This document shows positions 49,138 to 60,476 of a DNA stretch of 64,000 nucleotides, in pieces. The stretch's first letter is position 1, and the number at the start of each line of letters is the position of its first letter. Location: NCBI GenBank assembly GCA_949318235.1, contig OX439133.1, positions 17,047,099 to 17,111,098 of the forward strand, given 5' to 3'. The DNA is from Ecdyonurus torrentis (lineage: Eukaryota; Arthropoda; Insecta; Ephemeroptera; Heptageniidae). The translations under genes and the position numbers were made by a program. The notes below the pieces were generated by a model. The model was given only the letters and a program-made list of their open reading frames with translations, was not told the origin of the DNA and did not search any database.

Positions 49138-50271
49138 AAATTTTAATGGTATGATTTGTTCATATAAAATCTCATAATATTTAAAGGCGTAGAACACCTT
49201 GAACAAAAAACTTGCCTAATATCCTAACATACCCATTATCAGCATTATTTTGGCCGGAGTCATTGATTTCTAATTTATTTTCCATTTACAAAATGTCAGT
49301 TGCGGGTTTACTACGTCACAACTCGCCTGGTCCACGCGCGAATCTTATTATAAAACAAAACTCTAAATGGTAACATAATAGTTACCTTTTTTCCGTACAG
49401 AGTTTCAAATTGTACCAGGCTTGTTAAAGAATTCATGAATGCAGCATAGTTTTAAACTGTATTTCTTCATACTTGGGTTAATATATATATATATTTTTTT
49501 TAATTGAAAAATAAATTGTAATTATTTCACTTTTGATTAAAAAACGTTAACGCGATGTATTTGTTTAAACACTGTCAATGTCACATCCATTTCTTCAAAT
49601 AGGATTTAAAGACGAAGCTGATGATCTAGAATTAGTTATTACGTTATTACGTTAATACATTACATATTTAAAGTCGTGAATTTTGTGTTACTGTTAGAAT
49701 AAATATACTTTTTATTTAAAAAATTTAATATATTTATAAAAATAAAACATAATAAATGAATTTTATTTTAGTTTTCGAATTATAAAATAGTTAAAAACTT
49801 TATTATTGTAATACATATTTAAATGTAAATAATATCAGATAACTAAATTAGACTTAAAAAACAATAACTATAATTTGTGTACACACAACAAATAATTTAT
49901 GTATTCCCTTATATGATTGTATAGAGTGTATAAAATAAATGCAATAAATAACATTGTTCAACATCTATAGGTGAAAAGTGGCCCGGTTTTGGTTATATTC
50001 TCTAGAAAATTATTAAATTCTTTTGTATTTATTATTTCTCTCGCATCCTTATACAAAACCTAATTTAAACTGTTAACAGTATCAATATTATCAATGCTCT
50101 CAACAAAATATAACTTGTAGTATTTTTAAACTGGCAAAAATGTGTCATTTTGTCCATGTTATTTCGTAAACCAACTTTAAATGACTTTTATATGAATACA
50201 ACCACTCTAAATAAATAATTTTTCGTATATACATGAAATGATAATTTACCAATTCCCCTATGAACCAATTG
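49138..50271. other. AT-rich sequence with one repeat fragment
   Basis: 49181-49240 (TTTAAAGGCGTAGAACACC, then TAATATCCTAACA) recurs at 54733-54790. Its end 'TTAAAGGCGTAGA' resembles the TTAA-3 end. A GC-richer patch with CGCCTGGTCCACGCGCG lies near 49325. Nothing else recognised. Confidence 0.5.
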
Positions 50272-50545
50272 CACATCCTTGCGCTTTGTTGCCATATTTG
50301 TGGTGCTTAATGCATTATCCAGCATAGGGGAAACATCATTTTACCTCATTTGTCGCAAAAGTAAAAGTTTATTTCAACTATAAACTTTTTTCCTTCTTCT
50401 CTTTCATATTCTTCTAGCTTGTTATAGGACTTAAGGCTTTGATTGAGGTTTGAAGATTAGGTAACTTTTAAAATTTGACGTTTTCCAATGTTGGGCTTGA
50501 GTATTTATTACCATCAAAATGGTGGCTCTTAAAATGAGTAGACTA
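50272..50545 (-). mobile_element. Family I element, copy 2
   Basis: Inverted copy: CACATCCTTGCGCTTTGTTG...GCATTATCCAGCATAGGGG...; its far end 'TCAAAATGGTGGCTCTTAAA' matches the 60.5-kb copy. Confidence 0.7.
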
Positions 50546-50883
50546 GAACCAGTCTGTATTATTATTTTTTTTTTTGTTCTTTTATTGCTCATCTTTCATT
50601 TTATTGGCATCTATTTTACTAATGATCACAAACTTTCAAACATAAGATATTTACTTCAACTATTCAATAACTTAGCTTTTGCATAATTATTTTTATTAGA
50701 TATTTTTTTAAATTTATATTTGAATTAAAACATTAATAAAAAAAATAACTTTTAAATAAAATGAAATATTTTAAATACCATAATATATCGTATTATTATG
50801 TTTTAATTTAATAAATTTAAAAGAAAAAAAATTTTAAGGTAACTAAATTTGACTTAAAAAAAATTATAATAACTTTTTTTTTT
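50546..50883. other. AT-rich sequence, nothing recognised
   Basis: Only A/T runs. Confidence 0.5.
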
Positions 50884-50884
50884 G

Positions 50885-51185
50885 TATAGTGTCTTCGCAT
50901 TCATGTTAAAGTCGACGCCATATTGAATAACTCAATAACATGGGTGGCATATGGATAATAACTCATTTTGCCAGTTTAAAAACATTCTGTAATTTTTGAG
51001 AGCATTGTTGCTGTAAATCTGTTGATTTAGTATCTCAAGTATGTGAGAAAAATAACAATATCCAAAAAATTAAACAATTTCCCAAAGAAAATTGTCTTAA
51101 ACAAAGTTTGTCCTATGCTGAGCAATGTCATTCACTTCTCCAGTATGGCCTACAAGCGCATTAAATATGACGTCATGAGTATGAT
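50885..51185 (-). mobile_element. TA-1 element, inverted
   Basis: Plus strand reads TATAGTGTCTTCGCATTCATG...AGTCGACGCCATATTG...TGTCCTATGCTGAGCAATG...ATATGACGTCATGAG, the reverse of TA-1 elsewhere. Its 76-codon open frame is incidental. Confidence 0.75.
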
Positions 51186-51227
51186 AGAGGTTTTAAGATT
51201 AGTTTACTATGAAAAATTAACGTTTTA

Positions 51228-51290
51228 CTATGAACTTTTGACCAACAAAATGGTGGCTCTTAAATATGAGTAGCATCGGTCTATATACTT
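51228..51290 (-). mobile_element. Family I end fragment
   Basis: ACCAACAAAATGGTGGCTCT followed by TAAATATGAGTAGCATCGG matches the 'GTTGCACTCATATTTAAGAG' end of family I in inverse, placed 40 bp from the inverted TA-1. Confidence 0.6.
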
Positions 51291-51685
51291 TTTTTTTCTC
51301 TTTTCCTATTTTGCGTGTTTTAATAATATATTTAATACTTCAATATATTTTAATAATTATCAAAACCCCAGGAGACGATTTATGTAAACTATTATATCTA
51401 ATAGAAACTATGGACAGGTCAGCTCAGGACGAATGCAACATAGAAACGAAAATTTCCTAGTCTACTGCTGCAAAATTACAATTATTATATTAAAAAAATA
51501 ATTATAATAATGTAAATAATTTATAAATAAAACTTTTCTTTTAAATACTAAGAAATATATTAAATATTATAATATATTTGTATTTAAATATATACTTTTA
51601 ATTAAAAAAAATTCAAGTTACTAAATTAGACTTCAAAATAATAATAATAATTAGATTTTTGTGTATAAAAATGATAACTTAAATA
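51291..51685. other. AT-rich sequence, nothing recognised
   Basis: No gene or element recognised. Confidence 0.5.
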
Positions 51686-51696
51686 TAGTTTACTAA

Positions 51697-51931
51697 GCAA
51701 GCATCATGATGCCACAATACCTTTCGGTGTAGGCCAGGATTAAACATTTTCAGTATGGGCTTCTAATATATGATCTTAGGCTTACCAGACCTCAGGCTCA
51801 ACCCTTTATCACACTCTTCTGGGCTCGACTACCAGATCTGTGCAACCCGGACCACTGACTCTCGGTAAACCAACAGTTGACAGCACTCGCGTTAGCAAGC
51901 AGTGGTCAAACTGCTAGCACAGCCACGCAGC
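51697..51931 (-). mobile_element. SINE-like retroposon with 11-bp target duplication
   Basis: TAGTTTACTAA at 51686-51696 and 51932-51942. The 235-bp insert is much richer in G+C than its surroundings. Read on the minus strand it begins GCTGCGTGGCTGTGCTAGCA, reminiscent of a tRNA 5' half, with GGTCCGGGTTGCACAGATC further in, but A and B boxes are not convincing. Long duplications of this kind are typical of LINE-mobilised sequences. Orientation is tentative. Confidence 0.7.
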
Positions 51932-51942
51932 TAGTTTACTAA

Positions 51943-52556
51943 ATATATAATTAAAGAATTATTCTCCTCTTTTATTCAAAGATAAATAAAGTATGTTATT
52001 CATACTTCATTTGTATGATGGTAGTATTTCAAAATTTAATAACTTATTATATGGTAATTGTCCTAGTTATCGGTATGCTTGCCACAATTATCAGCAGTTG
52101 TGTTTGCTGCTTCTTTAAAAATACGTTGCACTCATTTGAGAGTATTATAATTTTTACACAAAAATGATTGCTTAAGAATCTGTTTTGTGCTAAAATTTTA
52201 AAGCCCTAAAATTAGTAGAATGTTTTTTTAAAAAAATAAAACTTACGATAACTAGTTCAAATTACATATAACAACTGATTGTAAATTGTTTTCTTGCACC
52301 ACAAAAAAAATGCGCATTGTATTTGAATAACCATAGTTGATCGTCATTTCAGAAGAAAAAAAAATTATGAATGACCATTAAATACATTTTTTTTTTCTTG
52401 CACCAAAATATATTATTATTCCAATGAGGAAAAATAAAAGAATTTTTTTTATGAATAAATTCTACTGAAATCAGGCTATAGCAAAATTATTACGTATATT
52501 AATTCACATGAATTCAACCATTCCGTTACGTATTTTCCGTACGTAATTGTCATATT
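51943..52556. other. AT-rich sequence, nothing recognised
   Basis: No gene or element recognised. Confidence 0.5.
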
Positions 52557-52745
52557 CCCTTATAAGGCGTATGCACATGACATCATAATGAATGCGCTTC
52601 GACGCCATACTGGAACAATGAATAGAATTTCTCAGCATTGGATAAACGTCGTTTTGCGGCTATTTTCTATGGATAATTGGTTAATTTTCTTTTACCTAAA
52701 ATTGCTATTTTTCTCGCATACTACATATAGATAATACCATTGAAA
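52557..52745 (+). mobile_element. TA-1 element, left half only
   Basis: TATAAGGCGTATGCACATGAC, GCGCTTCGACGCCATACTGG, CTCAGCATTGGATAAAC; lost after about 52745. Confidence 0.65.
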
Positions 52746-53199
52746 TTATAACTACGGTAATACTGTTAGTAGAATAAACGACCACCAAAATATTGTTAAG
52801 AATTTTAAACTGCATGACCAAAGTCAATCATTCATAATTTTATATACCGGCTCACATAATTATGGCGCAGGCTGTTAAATTAGTGCAATCATTCTAAGTT
52901 GTTACTTATGTGTATTACATATTTATGCTTTGATGTCATTTTAAGTTATTACGTTGAATGGTACAAGTATTGTATTAATATAAATACACATTTTTTAAAA
53001 TTAAATTAAAACAAACAATTTAAATAATAAAAAAAAATATATTTTTTTTTATTTTACTTAAAGTCAAGTATTAAAAATATTTTAATTTATTGTATATTAT
53101 TTGATATATTTTAATTTATTTTAATGGAGAAAATATATAAAGTAACTAGAATAAACTTGAAATTTAAAAAATAATTTTGTTATGCGCGAGATGTTTACC
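52746..53199. other. AT-rich sequence, nothing recognised
   Basis: No gene or element recognised. Confidence 0.5.
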
Positions 53200-53511
53200 G
53201 GTTGCACTTTATCCCGTTTATCCGGATATTTAATGCGCTTGGACGCCATACTGGAGTAACGAATAACATTGCTCAGCAAAGGACATGAAACTTCTTTTTT
53301 GACTATTTTCTTTGGGGAAATCGTTTTTATTATTATTAATATTCTCACATACTTGAGATACTAATTTAACCTATGAACAGCATCAATGCTCTCAAAAATA
53401 TTGTTTATAGTATTTTTAAACTGGCAACATGAGTTATTTTCCTATGCGGCCCATGTTATTGAGTGATCCAACATGGCGTCGACTTTCACATGAATGCATA
53501 CGCCCTATAGA
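53200..53511 (+). mobile_element. Solo TA-1 element
   Basis: The left end is unusual ('GGTTGCACTTTATCCCG', partly like family I). It continues TTAATGCGCTTGGACGCCAT, GTTATTGAGTGATCCAACAT, GGCGTCGAC, and ends ATGCATACGCCCTATA. One of the best-kept copies. Confidence 0.75.
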
Positions 53512-53929
53512 CACGCGCACGCTAAACAAACACACGTGTAGGCAGTGCTGTATCAAAGACATGAGGTCAAAGCAATACTACCAATCTGTCTGTCTCGACA
53601 TCATCAAAGCATATCAGAGTTGCTTGTGTCGTCGTTTATTAAAAACTAACGATATATCGAACTTCGATACAATTTAATGAAGAAAAAACTTTCTGTCAGT
53701 CACATAGAATCAATCATACTACAGGTTACCAGTTTTTATATTTTTTTATTTCCATTCATTTTTTTTAAATTGATAGTCAAGTCAACCAATTTAATATCAA
53801 CGTGCGGAGGAAGTTACTTATAAGAACATTTTACAGTATTTATGAATTAAAGTTTTTTTTTTTTTTTTTTTTACTTAATTATTAATTATTAGTTTTTTGA
53901 TAATATTTTTTATGTGTGCAATTTTTATT
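53512..53929. other. Sequence without recognised features
   Basis: 53512-53680 is less AT-rich and gives an 82-codon open frame (53429-53677), but the frame starts inside TA-1 and has no recognisable domain. Confidence 0.4.
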
Positions 53930-54268
53930 AAGCCATAGACCACACAAAACAACATGTGATTTTTAATGAATAAAAAAAAAAGGGATCTTCAAAACTGATG
54001 ACAAGTTTTACCAGAATGTTACTGTAGCCCCACGAGAGAGCGTGGAAAAAACTGATAAGTATGCAATTTGTGTGACTATTCATGTTTATGACGTCAGCAA
54101 CATGCAAAAATTAGAATGAAAATGTTGTGCGAGCTGCATATATTGAATATTCTGATCACTGCTACGGAGTTACAGCTGGGTTTTGAGACAAACTAGTGTT
54201 ATTTATGTAAATCCCATTAAGTGTTTTGTGATATAAATGCTTATGTATTTCTCTGGTCTATTCCTTAA
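53930..54268 (+). mobile_element. Solo TTAA-3 element
   Basis: TTAA at 53930-53933 and 54265-54268. Ends AGCCATAGACCACAC and (inverted) AGGAATAGACCAGAG. Internal TATGACGTCAGCAACATGC near 54088 and CTGATCACTGCTACGG. 339 bp, non-coding. Confidence 0.8.
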
Positions 54269-54390
54269 AGCTCATTGTTTATGTTGTATAGTTAACAGAA
54301 CCAATTTAAAGGTCTAGGCCACACTTCCACCTAATTCCAACAACAATTAAACATACTGTGCAATGAAAATGCATTGTTTGTTTGTTTCAG

Positions 54391-54511
54391 GCACTTCAAA
54401 GTAGAGGCGGAGATCGCTTCAATGACAAGGCGTATACATTGGTGTGAAGAACAATTGGTGTCACCTGGAAAGTCACGTGGTAGCATACATAGCATACCCA
54501 AGAGTAAACAG
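54391..54511 (+). CDS. Candidate internal exon, tropomyosin-like
   Basis: A 121-bp block is bounded by a good 3' splice site (GTTTGTTTGTTTCAG, 54376-54390) and a 5' splice site (CAG|GTAAAT, 54509-54517). In the only open frame it reads VEAEIASMTRRIHWCEEQL, which lines up with the conserved tropomyosin segment that in animals reads roughly AEAEVAxLNRRIQLxEEEL, itself near an exon start. After this the similarity stops (VSPGKSRG...), so it could be a decayed or alternative exon, a frameshifted copy, or coincidence over 19 residues. No partner exon is visible nearby. Confidence 0.35.
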
Positions 54512-54927
54512 GTAAATTATACAATCAAAATAACATACACACTAAAAAAAAGCGTTGAAAAGCTTGTACGGTCATTGCAATAAAAAATGAACTATTATTG
54601 GCATATAGGAATAACATGTATTTAAATAGAGTTTTGCGTCAATTGAAATCTCCTTTTGAGCGCATTGAATGGCGATAAGCCAATACAATTTCATTTTTTA
54701 CTGCAACGATTGTACACATTTTTGCAATGCTTTAAAGACGTAGAACACGCTGAACAAAAAAGTTGTGTAATATCCTAACAAACCAGAAATTCAAGGTTTT
54801 ATGCGCGCATAAACCTGTAAAGAATAAAGAGTGAGTGAGTTGAGAGGGTGGATGTTTTGTGGCAGATCGGCTCCCAACAATTTGTAAAAATATTAGGGTT
54901 TTTCTCAGTGTACGCTTAACAATTATA

Positions 54928-55701
54928 CAGGGTGTTTATTTAAATTTTTACTTTTTCAGAAGCGATTTTTAATATGAAGTTTACTGACAAATTAGACTTA
55001 TTATACATCAAATTAAAGCTTAAGTTTTGACATGTTTATTTCTGTTTTTAAAAATGTGATTTGTTGATTTTTCTTTTGACTAGATGCAAAACAATACGAA
55101 GAGCGATTTTTTCGAAAAACAGACGTTAGCAAACAGAGTTTTCCTAAAAAACTAAAAAACGACTTATTAATTTTTTTTCTTACTTAAAACTGATGATAAG
55201 CAAATGACATTAAGGTTTCTCTATGTGGGAACCATTTGTAGCCCGGCAGGTGTCAAGTCGAAACTGCAGTTCGAGCCACACGCGTTACGGAGCATCTAAG
55301 CCGTGATGTACTCGATAGAATCAGTAATCCTGATGGTGTAGCTTCAACTCTGGAATATCTGGCACTGGAGTCTTAAACACTTTGTCTTTGACGTCCCATA
55401 AGAAAAAATCAGGTGGGGTGAGGTCTGTTGATCTCGAGGCCTAAGCTGTGGGTCCATCTCAGCCAATCCAGCCTTTGTTTACATCGAAATCTGGCGCAAT
55501 CGAGAGTTTTTTTCTTCAAAAATGAACTCTTACGCCACTTACTGATTAAAATAAAAACCACTTGACATAACTCTTTTTTGCAAACATTTTTAAAAATGTC
55601 AAAATTTGTGCTTCAATTTGATATATAACAAGTTGCAATTGTAAAAAAATTTCATAGTGAAATCAGCTTCTAAAATAGTAAAAATTTAAAAAAAAAAACT
55701 G
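54928..55701 (-). mobile_element. Deletion derivative of a TA-flanked DDE transposon
   Basis: TA CAGGGTGTTT at the left; the right end inverted reads TA CAGTTTTTT. Inverted similarity extends about 110 bp inward (TTTTTACTTTTTCAGAAGCG against TTTTTACTATTTTAGAAGCT). TA duplications and CAGGGTGTTT ends fit the Tc1/mariner (IS630-like) group common in arthropods. Most of the transposase is gone; the remaining part is the pseudogene entry. Confidence 0.8.
55195..55505 (-). pseudogene. Mariner/IS630-like transposase, C-terminal remnant
   Basis: The minus strand reads WIG-stop-DGPTA, then RSTDLTPPDFFLW, VKDKVFKTPVPDIPELK and further on CRATNGSHIE. The block containing 'PDLTPPDFFLW' is the conserved region bearing the third acidic catalytic residue of this transposase group. 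At least three in-frame stops and a frame change break it, and the N-terminal DNA-binding and first catalytic parts are missing, so it is inactive. Confidence 0.8.
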
Positions 55702-56227
55702 TATATCAGCGTGCATATAACAAAATCAGCTTTCAGTAAGTATTTGTATTTAATTAATAAAAAAAAAATAAGGTTATTTCAATTTTAAATAAAACATAAG
55801 AAAAATAAGGTTGGCTAGATCGGCGTCAATTAACCAGACATTTCCTTATCTCTTTGGTGCTGCATCTGTCACACATCAGTCACAATTTCAACTTTCTCAC
55901 TTCGTACCGTCACTGAAATCTAATTCCTTGACCTTTATACGGGAAGGGGGAGAATTTTCACGACATATTTTTTTTCTATCTTGTAAGATTTTGTAACGTG
56001 TGTTGATGTTATTAGTAGTAATTTTTTCTCCTCTGTTTCTTATATTTTATAATTTTTTTATTATTAAATTATTAATTTTTTGTACAAAATAAACTTTGTT
56101 TAATGCTTAAGTATTAGTTATAGTATGTCTTGTATTCTCTTTGCATATATTTACTATCCCTATTGTTAATTTTATTTTATCTCTCTATTTTAAAAATATT
56201 TCAATTCACTACATTTTAAGATATAAT
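55702..56227. other. AT-rich sequence, nothing recognised
   Basis: A 61-codon open frame near 55811-55996 shows no family resemblance. Confidence 0.45.
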
Positions 56228-56436
56228 TTATTAACTGCTGATAATAATAACTGAAGATAATTTTTATCAGAATGTGAATGTGGCCCCACAAGAGAGCGTA
56301 AAAGAGTTTAAGTATGCTATTTGCGTGAATATTTCTGTTTATGACGTCAGAAACAGGCAAAAATTAGTATGAAAATGTTGTGCGGGTTTCATAAATCAAC
56401 ATTTTCTGATCACTGCTATGGTGCTACCACAGTATG
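56228..56436 (+). mobile_element. TTAA-3 element, left part
   Basis: TTAACTGCTGATAATAA, CAGAATGTGAATGTGGCCCC, TATGACGTCAGAAACAGG near 56340, CTGATCACTGCTATGG; truncated after 56436. Confidence 0.65.
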
Positions 56437-56650
56437 TGTAATAATTACTGACTTCTATATATAAAGCTACAAAGTTATTAGCTTATATGTATTAACTTAA
56501 AACTATAATATAACTTTTACATAAGAAAATATTTTAAGTAACTTTGTAATTCCAATGTAATTGAGATGTACCTCTTGTTTTGGATAATAAACTATTATGA
56601 ATTATAAATTATGAATACTTATTATAATACAGCATGATGTTAAAATTCAA

Positions 56651-56869
56651 TTGCGTAATCAACGGTTATGACGTCACTAATTGTTGACATTTTAACGATA
56701 AAAACGTTAGTGACGGAGTGACGTAACAATTAAGCGTTGGTACCGAACGGGAAAAAAATGTCAGTTTGCAACTGTCACTTAAAACGTTGTGAATATAACG
56801 CTTGTGACGTCATGTTTTTATCTTTAGATTGTCAACGTTTAGTGACGTCATAACCGTTGATTTCACAAT
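56651..56869. mobile_element. 219-bp palindromic MITE with TGACGTCA in its arms
   Basis: Arms of about 65 bp: ATTGCGTAATCAACGGTTAT then GACGTCACTAA on the left, the inverse on the right ending ATTTCACAAT. Three perfect TGACGTCA octamers (near 56670, 56803 and 56843), two of them symmetric in the TIRs. Unrelated to TA-1 and TTAA-3 otherwise. Confidence 0.8.
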
Positions 56870-56915
56870 ACAGACCACTTATGTAAAGCTAAAAAAAAGA
56901 AAAGGAGGTGCTGGA

Positions 56916-57016
56916 AAAGGAAACCACGTGATGATAAAAGTAGGAGGAGCTCAGGCCGAGCTTGCTGCTAGTGCCAAGTTTTCTTCCACTTTTACCATCA
57001 CGTGATTTCCGCTTCT
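56916..57016. repeat. Inverted repeat around CACGTG
   Basis: GGAAACCACGTGATGATAAA on the left against TTTACCATCACGTGATTTCC on the right, arms about 30 bp, loop GC-rich. Both arms carry an E-box CACGTG. Possibly a small MITE. Confidence 0.6.
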
Positions 57017-57235
57017 GACAATTTGTTTTCCTGTTTTTATTGGTTAACATAAAAATTCATCTTAGCATATAGTAAAACTAAGTCACCAGCTTTTACTAAT
57101 TCCACTTGGATAAAATGTTCATACGACCAATGACACGTTTATACTAGATATGCCATTGGAGTTCTCCGGAAACAGTAGAGTATAGTATTCCAAATATCTT
57201 AAAAAACGTGTTTTTCCTTATAAGTGGAATATTAC

Positions 57236-57445
57236 ATTCATTCATTCATTCATTCATTCATTCATTCATTCATTCATTCATTCATTCATTCATTCATTCA
57301 TTCATTCATTCATTCATTCATTCATTCATTCATTCATTCATTCATTCATTCATTCATTCATTCATTCATTCATTCATTCATTCATTCATTCATTCATTCA
57401 TTCATTCATTCATTCATTCATTCATTCATTCATTCATTCATTCAT
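57236..57445. repeat. (ATTC)n microsatellite, array 2
   Basis: About 52 near-perfect ATTC units; open in all forward frames, not a gene. Confidence 0.95.
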
Positions 57446-57600
57446 GAGATGCCGCGACATCTCAGTAGCTTGGATGCTGGGCTACAAATGCTCACATACT
57501 ACTCTATATTCAAATACTAACACACGATGCTCACACAAAAGACTGCCGCGAGATGCCGCGACATCTCAATAGCTCAGCTTGGATGCTGGGCTACAAATGG
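57446..57600 (+). repeat. Direct duplication next to the microsatellite
   Basis: The block GAGATGCCGCGACATCTC followed by AGCTTGGATGCTGGGCTACA occurs at 57446-57491 and 57551-57600, the second with a 5-bp insertion (AGCTC). The 18-mer is itself a perfect hairpin stem. GC-rich for this window. Confidence 0.85.
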
Positions 57601-59293
57601 TCCAGCAGTCTGACTACAGATGTCAGAACGATGGGCGGGAAATTACTCTAAACTTTCTCTCAGTTTAACTTGCATGTTCGGTGAGCTCAGTGCGTCGTTC
57701 AATCTCTCGCTATCTTAGTGCTGAATTACGTAAGTTTTGCACCTATACTAGTTGATGTTAAAACATTTAATATTTTAGTATAATAATATTTATTATTACA
57801 TGTTATTAAATACTTGTTTAGTTATTTCAACTTTTTTTATTGTTTTATTATTTTATTTTTGTTATTGTTATTTTTTTTTCCAATTTTCACTCTAATTTAA
57901 CCTAGTGCGTACACAACTTAATGTAAATTAAACTATTTTACAGCGGATAATTTTGTAATTAACGTGTAATATATTTTTAAAACATTATGCAATACTGCAC
58001 TGCTATCGGAATTACTATAAAAAAATATATATATTCCAAAAATTCACAAGAAACCTGTTTCAAATGAATTAATGAATATAAGATCCTTTTTTAGTAAATG
58101 CACTTTAATTTTTAAAGCCAGATACAATATTTCATTTTTAAGTGAAAACTTAACAGGGTGTGACTTATGCTTTGTAAATGAGCAAATATTTCCTAAGTTC
58201 TTAATAATAATATTAATAATAATAAAACTCTTTGATTTAGTGAGAAAGTAGAAATTATAAGAGAAGGGTATAATATTGTTTTGCTGCAATTGTTTTCTGT
58301 TATATTTGTCATTCGACAAATATCACCAAGCATAATTAAGCTTTATTTTAGTTAATAATCTATAGTCAATAAAACCTGAAATTGTTCAATTGAAAGTAAA
58401 AAAATCCATATATTTGAATTTATTAAATGAATTAAATTCTGAATTACATGTCAAAAAATAAATATAAAATAATTACGTTACAATTCAAAATTCAACATTA
58501 AATATGCTGTACTGCATAATAACTATGTTACATAGCATAAGTATTATGTTGTGCAGCATAATTATTTATATTTTTCTAATTTAACAATATTTATGCTACA
58601 ATGACATAAATACAGCATACATTACTTAATTTATTTTTTCAGTGTATACTTGAGAAACAGAAAATCTCTGAAATATGTATTTTAAATGTCAAAATCTTGA
58701 CATATTAGTAACTATATTATGTGACTAAAGTCACGTAAAGTCGGCTTCAGAGCAGTTGTTCCTTCATTATTCAATTCATATCGTTGGAAACGTTGTGAAG
58801 TGCAAATGAGCAATTTTCCCATTATTTTGTCAAATTACTAGTTAAAAGTGGCAAGTGTAAATATTTAACTAAATATGTTTTGTATCGCAATATCTCATAA
58901 AAAACGTCTCATATGATAATGTTATTTTGTCAAAACTAATGTGTTGAAAATCTCTTATTAAAAATGTACTTTTTTGCTCAAGGTTCATATAATACGGTTG
59001 AAAAAGCCGTGTATGCACTTTAAATAAAGTTATTCTATATTATTATTATTATATCGATATACTGCCCAAGTTTTTACACGTTACATACGATTAAAGAAGA
59101 CATAATAACTATAATTGAGCCATGCAGTTGATATGTAATATTAGTTGTTACAACATGCGTTGTTTTGTAGTCATTATTTACAATTAACATAGCAATATTA
59201 AATATAATTATATTATTTACATTAATTTAAGTATAATTGTCTTGTCTTTTATAACAGTTAACAATGTTTTATGAATTATAATAGTAAAATATT
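57601..59293. other. AT-rich sequence, nothing recognised
   Basis: A GC-richer start (57601-57730), then AT-rich DNA. Small palindromic 'GCATAA/TTATGC' words near 58505-58560, and a LINE-like AATAAAG plus (TTA)n near 59022-59050. Confidence 0.45.
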
Positions 59294-59519
59294 ATGAATG
59301 AATGAATGAATGAATGAATGAATGAATGAATGAATGAATGAATGAATGAATGAATGAATGAATGAATGAATGAATGAATGAATGAATGAATGAATGAATG
59401 AATGAATGAATGAATGAATGAATGAATGAATGAATGAATGAATGAATGAATGAATGAATGAATGAATGAATGAATGAATGAATGAATGAATGAATGAATG
59501 AATGAATGAATGAATGAAT
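59294..59519. repeat. (ATGA)n microsatellite, array 3
   Basis: 226 bp, about 56 units, the complement of (ATTC)n. The right flank (59550-59620, GCATGTGTTATATGCCCACA, then AATTTGCATACC) matches the inverted left flank of array 1. Confidence 0.95.
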
Positions 59520-59636
59520 TAATAGGAAATAAAAATGAGTACAATATTAAATACATGTATGCAACCGGCATGTGTTATATGCCCACAAATTTGCATACCT
59601 TCTAGGATACTCTTTATAGGAATATATTTTATATTT

Positions 59637-59941
59637 TATAGGGTGTATTCGCATGACGTCATACTGAATATAAATTGACGCCATATTGAAGCAATAAACA
59701 TCATTGTCCAGCATAGGAATAGCCTGGTTTGTGACTTTTTAATTTGGAAAAAAATTAATTGTTTGTTTATTGTTATTGTTTTCTCATATTTGAAAACATA
59801 ATTCAACCTGTGAATGGCATCAATGCTCTCAAATATATTGCTAAGTGTTTTTAAACAGGTAAATAAAGTGTGTCATATCGAGCAATGTTATTTAGTGCGC
59901 ACATATGGCATCGACTTTGATGTAAATGCAAATACATTATT
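59637..59941 (+). mobile_element. Solo TA-1 element
   Basis: TATAGGGTGTATTCGCATGA, TGACGTCATAC at 59653, TTGACGCCATATTGAAGCAA, ATATGGCATCGACTTTGATG, ending AAATGCAAATACATTATTGG. About 305 bp; right TIR degraded. Confidence 0.75.
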
Positions 59942-60085
59942 GGAAAGTTGATTTTTTTTTTCTTCTTTGAAGAACAGAGTTTTCTTTTCAAGTAACATTC
60001 AATAAAAATTTTATATTACGTATATCTACAATTTTTTTTTCTTTTTTTTTTTCAAAATCTGAAGGACAATATATGCGCAGGTGAT

Positions 60086-60287
60086 ATGAATGAATGAATG
60101 AATGAATGAATGAATGAATGAATGAATGAATGAATGAATGAATGAATGAATGAATGAATGAATGAATGAATGAATGAATGAATGAATGAATGAATGAATG
60201 AATGAATGAATGAATGAATGAATGAATGAATGAATGAATGAATGAATGAATGAATGAATGAATGAATGAATGAATGAATGAATGAAT
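60086..60287. repeat. (ATGA)n microsatellite, array 4
   Basis: 202 bp, about 50 units. Minus-strand FIHS frames are not genes. Confidence 0.95.
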
Positions 60288-60476
60288 AGAAAATCTAAAA
60301 AATTTAAAGAATTCATACTTTCGCAAAGTTGTAGTGTTATAAATTAGAAACAGAAAATTTAAGGTACAATTTTAAAGCTGATGTCAAATATCAAAGATTT
60401 TATAACATCCTTCGATGAGTTAACAGTTGTAGAAAATTTCAACAACATTAAACACAATTAACATAGATCGGTTGCA

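Noticed and set aside
53429..53677. 82-codon frame as a small gene
   Set aside because: It starts inside a TA-1 element and has no recognisable domain or splice signals.
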